Shown: positions 55,309 through 64,000, numbered from the stretch's first letter. The stretch: 64,000 nt of DNA from Maricaulis parjimensis (GCF_016817355.1 NZ_JADOTT010000003.1:1-64000), one strand, 5' to 3'. Notes: generated from the sequence alone by a model not told the origin. Numbers and translations: made by a program.

Positions 55309-56403
55309 ATGCCATGTGAGGGGGTGAGCGTGATTGACGGGATTGATAATTCTGTCCTGATCGGGTCGGTGGCGGCAGCCTTGGTGCTGCTCGCCCTGAT
55401 CGGCTTTGCGATCATGGCGCATATCAATCGCCAGCAGACCACGCATGACCGCCAGCAAATCGTCAAACTGCGCCGCAAGCGCTTTGCTGACTATGCCGCG
55501 GCGAAGCAGGAATATGAGCGGCTGCGCAAGAAGATCGAGACCGGCAATACGGTGCTGATCGATCTCATCCATGACCTCGGCGATGATTTCGTCGGCCGCG
55601 ACAGCGCGCAGCAGCAGATCGCCTTCGACGAAGCCTTCGAGGCCGTGGCCTCGATCCGCCAGGCCAATGCGCGGGCCAATATCGTGGTCGTGCTGCACAC
55701 TCTGGGCGGCTATGCCCGCCCGGCCCACATGATCGCCCAGGCGCTCAAACAGCATCTCAAGAAGGCCAAGGGCCATCACAATCCGCGGCGCGAGCCCAAG
55801 GTCGTGGCCTATATCCCCTATGTCGCCATGTCCGGCGGCACGATGATCGCCCTGGCCGCCGACAAGGTGGCGATGGATCCGACCGCCTCGCTCGGTCCGA
55901 TCGACACGATCTATGGCGGCTTCCCGTCGGATGCCTACAAGGCGCTGCTGGAGCAGAAGGGCGTGCTGGCGACCCAGGACGTGCTCGTCATGCTGGCCCA
56001 TGAGGCGGAGAAATACGATCAGTACGCCTTGAAAGTGGCGCGCCAGATCGTCAATCCGGCGCACAAGCCGCACGGCAAGCCGAACGACAATTCCCTGGCC
56101 GACCATTTGGCTTCCGGCAGGCTGTCCCATAGCCAGGCCATTTCGCCGAAAGAGGCCAAGGATCTGGGCATGAATGTCTCGCCCAAGGTTCCCGAGACGA
56201 TTTACGGCCTGGTCGATGCCCGTATCCGCATGATCAATACGCGGCTGGAATACGAGACCTCGGACCAGGATGATGATGAAGGCGAGGGCCATGGCCGCGC
56301 CTCCGGCGGCCATACCCGCCGTTCCGGTGATCCGGGGGAAGAGGCCAAACAGCGCCTCGACCACCAGATCCGCCAATCCCTGCGCGGCCTGGTCCGGATC
56401 TAG
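55309..56403 (+). CDS. SDH-type serine protease (PF01972 family, ClpP/crotonase fold)
   Basis: 364 residues. One N-terminal membrane helix (about 15-37), a charged coiled coil (42-90), then a ClpP-like domain: IVVVLHTLGGYARPAHMIAQ, VVAYIPYVAMSGGTMIALAA with the probable nucleophile Ser in MSGG, and ADKVAMDPTASLGPIDTIYG. Related to SppA-type signal-peptide peptidases and anchored at the inner membrane. Start: ATG 55309 after GGGGG; GTG 55330 is also possible. Stop shares CTAG with the convergent SIMPL gene. Confidence 0.85.
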   Translation: MPCEGVSVIDGIDNSVLIGSVAAALVLLALIGFAIMAHINRQQTTHDRQQIVKLRRKRFADYAAAKQEYERLRKKIETGNTVLIDLIHDLGDDFVGRDSAQQQIAFDEAFEAVASIRQANARANIVVVLHTLGGYARPAHMIAQALKQHLKKAKGHHNPRREPKVVAYIPYVAMSGGTMIALAADKVAMDPTASLGPIDTIYGGFPSDAYKALLEQKGVLATQDVLVMLAHEAEKYDQYALKVARQIVNPAHKPHGKPNDNSLADHLASGRLSHSQAISPKEAKDLGMNVSPKVPETIYGLVDARIRMINTRLEYETSDQDDDEGEGHGRASGGHTRRSGDPGEEAKQRLDHQIRQSLRGLVRI

Positions 56404-57170
56404 TCACTCGTGCTTGGCTCGACCAGTTCGAACCGGACCGTGATCCGCTCCTCATAGCGCCGGACTTCCGGATCCAGTTGCAGTGGAATGCTCGCAATGG
56501 CCGGCTCCTCCGCAGCAAGCATGGGTTCGGCGAAGGCTATTCGGCTCCGCGGCATCGCGCCACCATTGTAGAAGTCCTCTACCGTCTGGATCTGGATAAC
56601 GCGTCCGAGCTCCAGTCCGGCGGCATCGGCCAGCAGAAGGGCCTGGCTGCGGGCATCTTGATAGGCGGCCTGTCGAGCCTGCTGAGTCTGATGACCCTCG
56701 TCCCGACGGTAGAAGCCGCTGAGTTCGCTGCCCCGGGCTCCCAGTTCGCTGGCCAGACTGGCCAGGTTTCCGGCTTCGCTGACCGGCCCCGCTTCAACAG
56801 AGATACTGATCTCAACGCCATGGCCGACCGGCACACAATTGGCCGGCCGGTTATAGCTGCGCCGGCAATCAGACTGTTCATAGGCTGTCCGGATGTTGGC
56901 ATCATTCCGGTTGACCTCGATCCAATCCAGCCCCTCCATCCGGGGCAGGATGTCCGCGATCCGGTCACTGATCTCGCTGGCTTCGCGCAAGGCGGCCTCG
57001 CGGTCCGGCCCATTGGCTTCGACAAACAGGCTGAGCCTGAACGCATCTGGCTCGGCTTCGGTTTGGCCGCGTCCTTCGACCAGGACAAACTGTGTATCGT
57101 CAGCTGCCGGCTGACAGGCGGCCAGTGCCAGGCTTCCGGCCAGAAGCCCGTAGCGGATATAAGGTGACAT
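56400..57170 (-). CDS. SIMPL (DUF541) domain lipoprotein
   Basis: 256 residues; lipobox LAAC (Cys 19). SIMPL domain from about 30: FVLVEGRGQTEAEPDAFRLS, AREASEISDRIADI-like helix, LASELGARGSELSGFYR, and the final RYEERITVRFELV. Start at 57170 has GGGAGAAC. A paralogue of 38596-39306 but lipid-anchored. Convergent CTAG overlap with the SDH protease gene. Confidence 0.85.
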   Translation of the reverse strand: MSPYIRYGLLAGSLALAACQPAADDTQFVLVEGRGQTEAEPDAFRLSLFVEANGPDREAALREASEISDRIADILPRMEGLDWIEVNRNDANIRTAYEQSDCRRSYNRPANCVPVGHGVEISISVEAGPVSEAGNLASLASELGARGSELSGFYRRDEGHQTQQARQAAYQDARSQALLLADAAGLELGRVIQIQTVEDFYNGGAMPRSRIAFAEPMLAAEEPAIASIPLQLDPEVRRYEERITVRFELVEPSTSD

Positions 57171-57289
57171 GAGTTCTCCCCCTTGATTTGCGCCCCAAGC
57201 GCCCCCATTCAACGGCCAGTGGCCGTTGTTCGATGGCAACAATCACAAATGGCCAAACTGAGGCTTCAACCCAGCAGGAGAGTGGCATT

Positions 57290-57757
57290 TTGAAGGCTGA
57301 ACTTTACGCCGATGTCCGCAAGCAGATCGCATCCGTGATTGCCGGAGAGACGAGCCGGACCGCCCGTTATGCGACCGCGTCCTGCCTGCTCCGCGAAGCC
57401 TTCGGCGAACGCTTCTTTTGGTGTGGCTTCTATGAGGTCGATCCGGCCAAGGGCGATGAGCTGGTGGTCGGGCCCTATCAGGGCACGCTGGGCTGTTTGC
57501 GCATTCCCTTCTCCAAGGGTGTCTGCGGTGCCGCGGCTGCGACCGGCAAGACCCAGCTGGTGGAAGACGTTCACGCCTTCCCCGGCCATATCGCCTGCGA
57601 CAGCCGCTCCAATTCGGAAATCGTGGTGCCGGTCCTCGATGCCAACGGCCAGCTGGCCGCCGTGCTGGATATCGACAGCACCGAATTCGGCGCCTTCGAC
57701 TCCGAGGACCAGGCCGGTCTGGAAGCCATCTGCGCCGATCTCCTGACAATCGCCTGA
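57290..57757 (+). CDS. GAF-domain free methionine-(R)-sulfoxide reductase
   Basis: 155 residues from a TTG at 57290, chosen because GGAG lies at 57277-57280 and the protein then begins LKAELYADVRKQIAS like its relatives; ATG 57233 would add 19 unconserved residues. Single GAF domain with the catalytic cysteines in GTLGCLRIPFSKGVCGAA and GHIACDSRSNSEIVVPVLD. It reduces free methionine-R-sulfoxide using thioredoxin; the trxB gene is elsewhere in the window. Confidence 0.9.
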   Translation: MKAELYADVRKQIASVIAGETSRTARYATASCLLREAFGERFFWCGFYEVDPAKGDELVVGPYQGTLGCLRIPFSKGVCGAAAATGKTQLVEDVHAFPGHIACDSRSNSEIVVPVLDANGQLAAVLDIDSTEFGAFDSEDQAGLEAICADLLTIA

Positions 57758-57873
57758 CCCGAAAGGATCGGGCGGCAGGACCGGGTTTGGGTTTGGGCAT
57801 GGTCCCGCCGCCCTGGCCCGGCCGTTTTGGGGCGCCGCGCGATCAGCGGCTGGCCGGGCGTATGGCTGGAGCG

Positions 57874-58788
57874 CTAGCGCGCGACAATCTCGACGCGGCG
57901 ATTGAGGGCGCGTCCATCTTCGGAAACATTCGTGGCATCGGGCGCCAGCGGACCCACGCCGCGGGCCTCCAGCCGGTCCGGATCAATCCCGTAATCCTCG
58001 ATCAGGGCGGTGCGCACCGAGGCGGCGCGACGTTCGGACAGACGCAGATTATAAGCCAGGCTGCCGGTCATGTCGGTATGGCCGACAATGTAGAGTGACA
58101 GGCCGGGACGCTGGACCAGCAGGTCGTTCAGGGCAGTCAGGGCCGGAGCGGACTCTGCCAGCAGTTCATCGCTGTCATGGGCAAAGAGCAGCCCGTCGAC
58201 GCGGACATGTCCTTCCGCATCCAGTCCGCCGGCCAGCGCTTCGGCACTGATCGCCACCAGGCCGCGATCCATCTCATCCGTCTCGACGATATCGATCGAA
58301 GTGCCATGCCGGCCGACACCGATCGCGATATAGGCCAGATGCCCTTCAAAGCTCAGCGTGCCGACCGCGTAATGGGAGTTGGGCCCGTTGATCGCCCGCA
58401 TCTCATTGGCCTGGTAGAAAGCATTGCGCGAGGAGGAGGTGGTGCAGCTGCCATCCCCGGCGCAAGCCCAGATCTCGCGGAAACCGGCCTCATCCAGGGC
58501 TTCGCGGTAATTGGTGAAAATCTCCAGTTCCGAGCGCTCGTCCGGATTGTCGAAATAGAGCCGTGTGATCCGGCCCTCGATCCGTTCGGTCACCGCTTGG
58601 CGGGCATCGAAATCAAATCCGGTGATCAATGCATAGGCGTCATAGCGCCAGGTTTCGCCACCGCCGTCGGAACCCGGATAGGGCGAGATCAGCGGATGAC
58701 CGGAGACCTCTTCCTGGGCCAGCGCTGCGGTCACGGTCCCGGCGATGATCAGGGTCAGGGTAAGGCAGGAAATAATCGTACGGATCAT
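57874..58788 (-). CDS. OmpA family outer-membrane/peptidoglycan-associated protein
   Basis: 304 residues from 58788 (MIRTIISCLTL), AAGGA upstream. Signal peptide ending ALAQ. N-terminal domain of about 25-190 has a Cys pair (WACAGDGSC) and resembles DUF4892-like regions; the C-terminal OmpA domain (about 195-304) has DGLLFAHDSDELLAESAPAL, YIVGHTDMTGSLAYNLRLSE and GPLAPDATNVSEDGRALNRR, including the peptidoglycan-binding Asp and Arg. Follows the CARDB-like gene by 5 bp, one operon. Confidence 0.9.
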   Translation of the reverse strand: MIRTIISCLTLTLIIAGTVTAALAQEEVSGHPLISPYPGSDGGGETWRYDAYALITGFDFDARQAVTERIEGRITRLYFDNPDERSELEIFTNYREALDEAGFREIWACAGDGSCTTSSSRNAFYQANEMRAINGPNSHYAVGTLSFEGHLAYIAIGVGRHGTSIDIVETDEMDRGLVAISAEALAGGLDAEGHVRVDGLLFAHDSDELLAESAPALTALNDLLVQRPGLSLYIVGHTDMTGSLAYNLRLSERRAASVRTALIEDYGIDPDRLEARGVGPLAPDATNVSEDGRALNRRVEIVAR

Positions 58789-58793
58789 GACAA

Positions 58794-59948
58794 TCATCCT
58801 TCGCATTGGGCCATGGCGGCAAAGCTTTGGGAGGGGGCGTGGAAACAATGGAGGATCGTGTTGTCGCCTTCGGCGGTTTCCGCGATCCGGTTGGTGGCGT
58901 CGAGCGTGATCTCGATCAGCACGTATTCATAGTCCTGGCCCCATTCGCCCACGAGATCGTCGCCGGCACCGAGCAGGTTCACATTGATCGCCATCGGGCG
59001 AACCTGGTTGACCGCGATGTCATGGATCGGGGCGACCCAGGGATTGGACCAGCCATCCCCGCCGCGTTCCCCCGGACCTTCATTGAGCCTGACATGAACC
59101 TCGACCGGGCAGTGGTAGACGGCATGGAAATCATCCTGTCCGGCATTCTCAACGCCGAAATGCATGGCGAGCCGGTTCAGCGTGACATGGCCGCCGGCAA
59201 GCCGGTTCTCCACCCGCAGCGCCTGATCGGGCGAGACCGGGCCGGGCTGGGCGGTGAGCTGGCCGAAGCGGAATTCGACATCCTGGCCGATCGGCAGGCG
59301 ATAGATGTGGCAGGGGTCTTCCTGCAGGCTCGCGCCGGTCAGGTCCGGCGGGCCGGAGGATGCGTCTTCATCATCATCCTGGTCCGGGACAGGGGCGTCG
59401 TTGATTTGCGGACCTGTGTCATCTCCACCTTCGCCGCCGGAGCTCCACACCACAGGTGGATCGCCAATGCCTTCCACGAAGATCACGCCGGAGCCGCGGA
59501 ACTCGCCATCCAGCACAAGATTGCCCAGTTCGATCGTGTGCACCGGAGCCGGGCTCATCAGCCCGGTCATCCCGGTCGGACCTTGTTTGGACTCCGAGTA
59601 GACAGTGCGCCATTGCATATTGGTGTCGAAATTGCGGACCTGCACTTCGAACTCCCGCCGTGTCTGGCAGTCGGGATCGGCGAACGCGACGGCTGATGTG
59701 ATGCTGGCAAACCCGTTGGCATCCGTGCTGGTAGCCGGCCAGTTGGCGGTATTCCACCAGCCGCCTGGCGTTCGGACCCGAACGCGGGTCTGAAGATTGG
59801 CCAGCGGCCAGGCATGATCGGAGATGCTGCCGAAGCCGGGGTGAACGCCGACCAGCCGCATATCGGCCTGCCAGCGGCAATTGGCCTGGGCGGTTCCGCT
59901 GAGGGCCAGCATGGCCACCAGGCTTGTCAGACATACCAGAATCCGCAT
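58794..59948 (-). CDS. Secreted protein with CARDB-like C-terminal domain
   Basis: 384 residues, signal peptide ending AQA. N-terminal half: WQADMRLVGVHPGFGSIS, then a domain with GGWWNTANWPATSTDANGFA. An acidic linker (DDTGPQINDAPVPDQDDDED) leads to a C-terminal Ig-like domain ending ITLDATNRIAETAEGDNTIL, the CARDB signature for adhesion or cell-surface proteins. Multiple cysteines suggest disulfides. Probably periplasmic or surface-exposed, coupled with the OmpA gene; function unknown. Confidence 0.75.
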   Translation of the reverse strand: MRILVCLTSLVAMLALSGTAQANCRWQADMRLVGVHPGFGSISDHAWPLANLQTRVRVRTPGGWWNTANWPATSTDANGFASITSAVAFADPDCQTRREFEVQVRNFDTNMQWRTVYSESKQGPTGMTGLMSPAPVHTIELGNLVLDGEFRGSGVIFVEGIGDPPVVWSSGGEGGDDTGPQINDAPVPDQDDDEDASSGPPDLTGASLQEDPCHIYRLPIGQDVEFRFGQLTAQPGPVSPDQALRVENRLAGGHVTLNRLAMHFGVENAGQDDFHAVYHCPVEVHVRLNEGPGERGGDGWSNPWVAPIHDIAVNQVRPMAINVNLLGAGDDLVGEWGQDYEYVLIEITLDATNRIAETAEGDNTILHCFHAPSQSFAAMAQCEG

Positions 59949-60025
59949 CGCGTCCTCCCCGCTGCCGTTTCAAGTTTTCCCGCAGGTTCAGTCCTTCCGG
60001 GAAACCTGATGGCATAATACATTTG

Positions 60026-60056
60026 CTGAATGAATGTTCAATGAATATATTTTCAG
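60026..60056. promoter_or_regulatory. AT-rich dyad region between divergent genes, candidate TetR operator
   Basis: CTGAA (60026-60030) to TTCAG (60052-60056), enclosing the 10-bp palindrome TGAATGTTCA (60031-60040). It stands out in high-GC surroundings and sits 31-61 bp before the tetR start. Confidence 0.4.
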
Positions 60057-60086
60057 TGAATTGATTCGTGTGTCCGGAGTGGAAAA

Positions 60087-60692
60087 TTGGCCAAGCGCCG
60101 CAGCGAGCAGAAGGACGAGACCCGGGCCAAGCTGGTGACGGCCGGGGCGAGCGTGTTTGCGCAGAAGGGGCTGGAGGGCACGCGGATCGGGGATATCGCC
60201 CGTGAAGCCGGTGTCGCCATGGGCACGCTCTATACCCACTTCCCGGACAAGGATGCGCTCTTTGTCGAAGTGATGCGCGCCGGCAAGGAGACCGTTCTGG
60301 CCGGCCTCTACCTGACCCAGTCCATGGATGGCAGCCGGACCGAGATTGATCGCGCCGCCATGGCCGGCGTCGTGGCCTTTGCCGCCCTGCATGGCCCGCT
60401 CTTCCGCCTCCTGCTGTCTCGCGGGGCCGGGGATGATCCGATCCAGCGCGAAGTTGTGGATGCCATCGCGCAATTGCGGGTCAGCGAGCTGCGCCAGGGC
60501 CAGGCCGATGGCTGGGCGCGTCCGGATCTCAATCCCGAAGCCGCGGCGCGCTGCGAGGTCGGTGCTGTCTTCCACCTGCTCGACTGGTGGCTGGACGATC
60601 GTGAGCGGATGTCGGAAGAAGACCTGATCGACCAGCTCTGCCTGATCCGCCGTTTCGGGGTGGAAGGCCTCATCCCGCCGAAAGAGACATGA
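60087..60692 (+). CDS. TetR family transcriptional regulator
   Basis: 201 residues, TTG start at 60087 after GGAG. HTH in residues 15-62 (VFAQKGLEGTRIGDIAREAG, GTLYTHFPDKDALFVEV), ligand domain thereafter with HLLDWWLDDRERMSEEDL near the end. Overlaps the downstream peptidase gene by ATGA. The target may be that gene or the divergent CARDB/OmpA pair, with the AT-rich dyad between them. Confidence 0.9.
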   Translation: MAKRRSEQKDETRAKLVTAGASVFAQKGLEGTRIGDIAREAGVAMGTLYTHFPDKDALFVEVMRAGKETVLAGLYLTQSMDGSRTEIDRAAMAGVVAFAALHGPLFRLLLSRGAGDDPIQREVVDAIAQLRVSELRQGQADGWARPDLNPEAAARCEVGAVFHLLDWWLDDRERMSEEDLIDQLCLIRRFGVEGLIPPKET

Positions 60693-61411
60693 CCACGCAT
60701 ACCATCCAGCTTCACGGCCGCGAGATTGCCTTCACGCTGAAACGATCACGTCGTCGCACGATCGGTTTTTCCATCTCGCGTGCCGGTCTGGCTGTGACCG
60801 CGCCGATGCGCGTGTCCGAGCGCGAGATTGGCCGGGCGCTGGAGAGCAAGGCGGGCTGGATTCTCACCAAGCTGGATGACTGGACTAATCGCCCCGCCCG
60901 CCGCGAACTTGCGCTGGAAAGCGGGGAGCGCCTGCCCTGGCTGGGTGGCGAGCTGGAATTGGTCATCCGGGGTGAGGGCGTGCGCACGGCCGTTCGGCGC
61001 GAGGCGGACCGGCTGATCCTGAAGGCCGACCCGGCCCTGACCGGCGAGCTGCGCGAGCGCACGCTGAAATCCGCCCTGCAACGCTTTTACAAGCGCGAGG
61101 GGGAGGCGCTGATGGCGCCCAAAGTGGAAGCCTATGCCGCCCAGCTCTGCCGTCCGGTCCGCAAGGTCATCATCCGCGACCAGAAACGCCGCTGGGGTTC
61201 CTGCGCTTCCGATGCCACCATCCGTCTCAACTGGCGCCTGATGGGCTTCCCGGAAGCGCTGATCGACTATGTCTGCGCCCACGAGGCCGCCCATCTCGTC
61301 CAGCCCAATCACTCTCCCGCCTATTGGCGCGTGGTGGAAAGCCTGATGCCGGACTGGCAGGACCGTCGCAACCGCATGCGCGCGGAAGCGGATCGCTGGG
61401 TGGCGTTCTAG
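60689..61411 (+). CDS. YgjP-like zinc metallopeptidase (M48/DUF45 family)
   Basis: 240 residues, cytoplasmic. HExxH site in YVCAHEAAHLVQPNHSPAYW, with the preceding KRRWGSCASDATIRLNWRLM block that defines the YgjP/DUF45 family. Substrate and role unknown; the family may be tied to DNA or protein quality control. Co-transcribed with the TetR gene. Confidence 0.88.
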   Translation: MTTHTIQLHGREIAFTLKRSRRRTIGFSISRAGLAVTAPMRVSEREIGRALESKAGWILTKLDDWTNRPARRELALESGERLPWLGGELELVIRGEGVRTAVRREADRLILKADPALTGELRERTLKSALQRFYKREGEALMAPKVEAYAAQLCRPVRKVIIRDQKRRWGSCASDATIRLNWRLMGFPEALIDYVCAHEAAHLVQPNHSPAYWRVVESLMPDWQDRRNRMRAEADRWVAF

Positions 61412-61504
61412 CGGTTTGCCGCAACTGTTTCCCTACGGAACATTAAGCCGTCTGTAGGCTTCCTGTGTTTGCTTGCCTGCCAATAGAACGGCCAGACAGG
61501 GATG

Positions 61505-61519
61505 CGTGATGCGATCACG
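61505..61519. promoter_or_regulatory. CGTGAT-gcg-ATCACG palindrome before the second TonB receptor gene
   Basis: 6-3-6 dyad, 19 bp upstream of the preferred start, so at mRNA level it could be a small hairpin near the ribosome site or a regulator site. Confidence 0.35.
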
Positions 61520-61537
61520 CTGATTTCAGGGGACATG

Positions 61538-63628
61538 ATGAACCGCAAACTGTTTCTCGCCAGCGCCGCGCTGGCCGCAATGGCCTGCACGCCGGCCTGG
61601 GCCCAGACCGTGTCGCATGACGGGGCCGTGCTGACCTATGAGCCGCCCTATTTCGAGGCCTACAACCCGGTAACCGCGCTCGACATGGTGCGGCAGGTGC
61701 CCGGCTTCTCGATCGATAATGGCGCGTCCGTGCGCGGCCTGGCCGACACCTTTGCCAATGTCCTGGTGGACGGGGAGCGGCAGAACACCAAGTCGGAATC
61801 CATCCAAGACATCCTGCAGCGCATTCCTGCAGACCGGATCGAACGTGTGGAACTGGTGCGCGAGGCGGTGCCGGGTGTCGACATGCGCGGCCAGTCCCGC
61901 GTGGTGAACCTGGTTTTGACCTCCGGCAGTGCCCGCTCGACCACGGTTTCCGCCGGGATCGACTATTTCGTGGGCAGTGATGTCGCCGTGCCCGGCTTTG
62001 ATGTATCGACCAGTTGGGAAATCGGCCAGACACGCCTGACCCTGGGTGCCGGACTGGCCCAGAATGCGGCGCCCTCCCTGCGCAGTGAGCGCTTTGAAGA
62101 CGCCGCGGGCACCCTGATCGAGACCCGCGATGAGCGGACCTCCCAGCGCTTGATGACGCCCTCGCTGAATGGGTCGGTGAACCACGTCTTCGAGGACGGG
62201 TCGCGCATCAATCTCTCGCTCAATGGCAGCTATTCGGAAACCCTGGTGAATGACCGCTCCCTGGTCGATGACGCGTCCGGTGCGCCGGACCGGGTCGAGC
62301 TGTTCCGCTCCGATGTTGAGGAAACGAGCTGGGAAGGCACGCTGACCTATGAGCGGCCCTTCAGCGAAAGCGTGTCCGGGCAAGTGGTCCTGCTCAACCG
62401 CGACGACACCTATGAGTCTGCCGACAGCTTCCTGTTTGCGCCCTATGCCGGATCCGGCAGCACGACCTGGTTCGACAATGCGGTGGACAGTGGCGAACGG
62501 GCCCTGCGCGGCACGCTGACCTGGGAGATGAGCGAGCGGCATTCCTTCGAGTTCGGGGCGGAGACCGCGCTCAACTATCTCGACAATGCCCTGGCGATCA
62601 CCGAGGACACGGGCTCCGGACCCGTCGCCGTGCCCCTGCCGGTGGCCAATACGCGGGTCGAGGAACGCCGCAGCGAGCTCTTTGCCTCCCATGTCTGGCG
62701 CCCGATGGACGATGTCACGGTGGAGTCCGGCTTCCGTTTTGAACGCTCCACCATCGAACAGACCGGTGATGCCAGCCGCGAGCGCTCCTTCAACTATCCC
62801 AAACCGTCGATTTCGCTGACCTGGACCCCGTCCGAAGAGACTCAGTGGGAGTTCACCCTTGTGCGCTCGGTGGCCCAGCTCTCCTTTGACGAGTTCGCCA
62901 GTGAGGTGAATCCGCGCGACGACCAGACCCTGATTGGCAATCCGGAACTCGTGCCGCAGAAGACCTGGCGCGGTACCGCCCGTTGGGAGCGGCGCTGGGG
63001 CGAGGATGGAACCGTCTCCGTCTCGCTCACCCATGAACGCGTCCAGGATGTCCAGGATTCCCGTCCGGTCACCCTGATCCTCGATCCCAATGCCGTGCCG
63101 GTGGCTTCGGTCACCTTCGACGCGCCGGGCAATATCGGGGATGGTCACCGCACCTATCTCATCATGGAGACCAGCTTGCCGCTGGACGGGTATGGACTGG
63201 GTGATGCCCGGCTCAACCTGACCGGTGTGCTGCGTCATACCGAAGTGACCGACCCGACCACCGGCGCCACCCGCCGCTTTGCCGGCAATGAGGACTGGCG
63301 CCTGTCCGCCGATTTCCGCCAGAACCTGCCGCAGCGGGACCTGGCCTGGGGCTGGCGCGCCTATGTCCAGGGCAATGAGGACCTGTTCCGCTATTCGGAC
63401 GGGTATGATTTCGACCGCACCGATCCCCAGCTGACCGTCTTCGTGGAAACCACGATCATCGAGGGCATGACGATCAATCTGGAATATGGCGACTTCACCG
63501 CCGCCAACCAGCGCCGTACCCGCACTTTCTATGATGGCAGCCGGGCGAATGATGTGGTTCGCGCCCGTGAAATCCAGGATCGGGATCTGGGCGGCTATGT
63601 CTCGCTCTGGGCGAGGGCGACCTTCTAG
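61538..63628 (+). CDS. TonB-dependent outer-membrane receptor
   Basis: 696 residues. Start at 61538 (MNRKLFLAS), six nt after AGGGG; ATG 61535 is adjacent. Signal peptide ends AWAQ. Plug domain at 30-150: VTALDMVRQVPGFSIDNGAS, VRGLADTFANVLVDGERQNT, ADRIERVELVREAVPGVDMR. The barrel follows, ending in the aromatic residues of LWARATF. Resembles plant-polymer/metal-type receptors without a family ligand call. No Fur-like box is seen upstream. Confidence 0.9.
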   Translation: MNRKLFLASAALAAMACTPAWAQTVSHDGAVLTYEPPYFEAYNPVTALDMVRQVPGFSIDNGASVRGLADTFANVLVDGERQNTKSESIQDILQRIPADRIERVELVREAVPGVDMRGQSRVVNLVLTSGSARSTTVSAGIDYFVGSDVAVPGFDVSTSWEIGQTRLTLGAGLAQNAAPSLRSERFEDAAGTLIETRDERTSQRLMTPSLNGSVNHVFEDGSRINLSLNGSYSETLVNDRSLVDDASGAPDRVELFRSDVEETSWEGTLTYERPFSESVSGQVVLLNRDDTYESADSFLFAPYAGSGSTTWFDNAVDSGERALRGTLTWEMSERHSFEFGAETALNYLDNALAITEDTGSGPVAVPLPVANTRVEERRSELFASHVWRPMDDVTVESGFRFERSTIEQTGDASRERSFNYPKPSISLTWTPSEETQWEFTLVRSVAQLSFDEFASEVNPRDDQTLIGNPELVPQKTWRGTARWERRWGEDGTVSVSLTHERVQDVQDSRPVTLILDPNAVPVASVTFDAPGNIGDGHRTYLIMETSLPLDGYGLGDARLNLTGVLRHTEVTDPTTGATRRFAGNEDWRLSADFRQNLPQRDLAWGWRAYVQGNEDLFRYSDGYDFDRTDPQLTVFVETTIIEGMTINLEYGDFTAANQRRTRTFYDGSRANDVVRAREIQDRDLGGYVSLWARATF

Positions 63629-63638
63629 GCCGATCTGC

Positions 63639-63665
63639 GGGTGGTGTCCGGACCGGACGCCACCC
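63639..63665 (+). terminator. Hairpin downstream of the second TonB receptor gene
   Basis: 12-bp stem (63639-63650 with 63654-63665) with one T-G wobble and a 3-nt loop, 10 bp after the stop. No U-tract follows. Confidence 0.5.
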
Positions 63666-63789
63666 GGTCGGGCCGGCGGGGCGCAAACCGCCATATACCA
63701 ATTGCTCACGATTGCGGGCGATTCTCCCCTGAGACGCGAAAAAGACCGGGGCGCCAAGACGCCCGGCACCGCGTCGGGAGGAAATTGCC

Positions 63790-64000
63790 ATGTCGGAACC
63801 CGGTGGTTTTGATGAAACAGCCATGGCGGACGGCCGCGTGCTCGTGGCCACCCTGCGCGGCGAGACAAGTTTGAGCGGCGCGTTATCAGCCGTGACCGAC
63901 CGGGTCGAGCGAATCCGCAAGGCGGGGAATCAGGGCCTCGTCATGGATTACAGCGGCTGCACGCTCACGCATCCCATCGAGGAATATTCCCGCATTGCGG
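63790..64000 (+). CDS. SpoIIAA/STAS-like protein, truncated by window edge
   Basis: The first 70 residues of a gene that runs off the right edge. GGGAGGAAA precedes ATG 63790. GRVLVATLRGETSLSGALSA, an amphipathic helix, GLVMDYSGCTLTHPIEEYSR show the strand-helix-strand plan of STAS-like proteins, and resemble the protein at 45154-45600 in layout. Function unknown. Confidence 0.6.
   Translation, partial: MSEPGGFDETAMADGRVLVATLRGETSLSGALSAVTDRVERIRKAGNQGLVMDYSGCTLTHPIEEYSRIA

Noticed and set aside
1-64000. CRISPR array, rRNA operon, insertion sequence, prophage
   Set aside because: No regularly spaced repeats, rRNA motifs, transposase or phage structural genes were seen on either strand.

Overview
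The window is a high-GC, gene-dense chromosomal segment of an alphaproteobacterium. A Caulobacterales/Maricaulales-type marine stalked bacterium fits best, though this is inferred from gene content and style rather than from a marker phylogeny. Supporting traits are a DnaG with a degenerate zinc finger, the order yqeY - lipoprotein - dnaG - rpoD, many TonB-dependent systems, a candidate CtrA box and hybrid histidine kinases. Almost every gene has an intact frame, and many neighbours on one strand share ATGA, TGATG or TAATG stop/start overlaps.

Layout. 1-662: a 50-bp fragment identical to part of a gene 9.6 kb away, one copy of a dispersed intergenic repeat, and on the minus strand a predicted small RNA with anti-Shine-Dalgarno loops. 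662-8.0 kb: chemoreceptor, LysR regulator, aldo/keto reductase, DUF547 protein, thioredoxin reductase, phosphatase-like protein and ELM1-like protein. 8.1-16.8 kb: BlaI-type repressor with an M56-M23 fusion peptidase, a TonB receptor, and a minus-strand operon of di-haem peroxidase, exbB, exbD and tonB, followed by an outer-membrane channel. 17.1-26.2 kb: greA, carB, a metallophosphoesterase, a solute-binding/HD fusion, and carA. 26.6-33.7 kb: yqeY, a beta-propeller lipoprotein, dnaG, rpoD and yjbQ. 33.8-39.3 kb: hybrid kinase, M23 peptidase, periplasmic protein, panD and a SIMPL protein.

39.5-41.1 kb is the most unusual place. A tRNA gene (anticodon CAT) is followed by a visibly AT-richer 1.5-kb insertion bounded by a 15-bp direct repeat of the tRNA 3' end. 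It carries one gene, a protein with a C-terminal Apea-like HEPN domain, and no integrase. It looks like a minimal non-autonomous island, possibly defensive.

41.2-64 kb returns to ordinary chromosome: S41 peptidase, membrane protein, vanadium-haloperoxidase-type enzyme, second hybrid kinase, TPP enzyme, a tetR-adaptor-RND efflux operon with tandem palindromic operators, S1/P1 nuclease, SDH-type protease, second SIMPL lipoprotein, free methionine-R-sulfoxide reductase, OmpA and CARDB-like proteins, TetR with a YgjP-like peptidase, a second TonB receptor and a truncated gene at the right edge. All functional calls rest on motifs read by eye; no database search was run.
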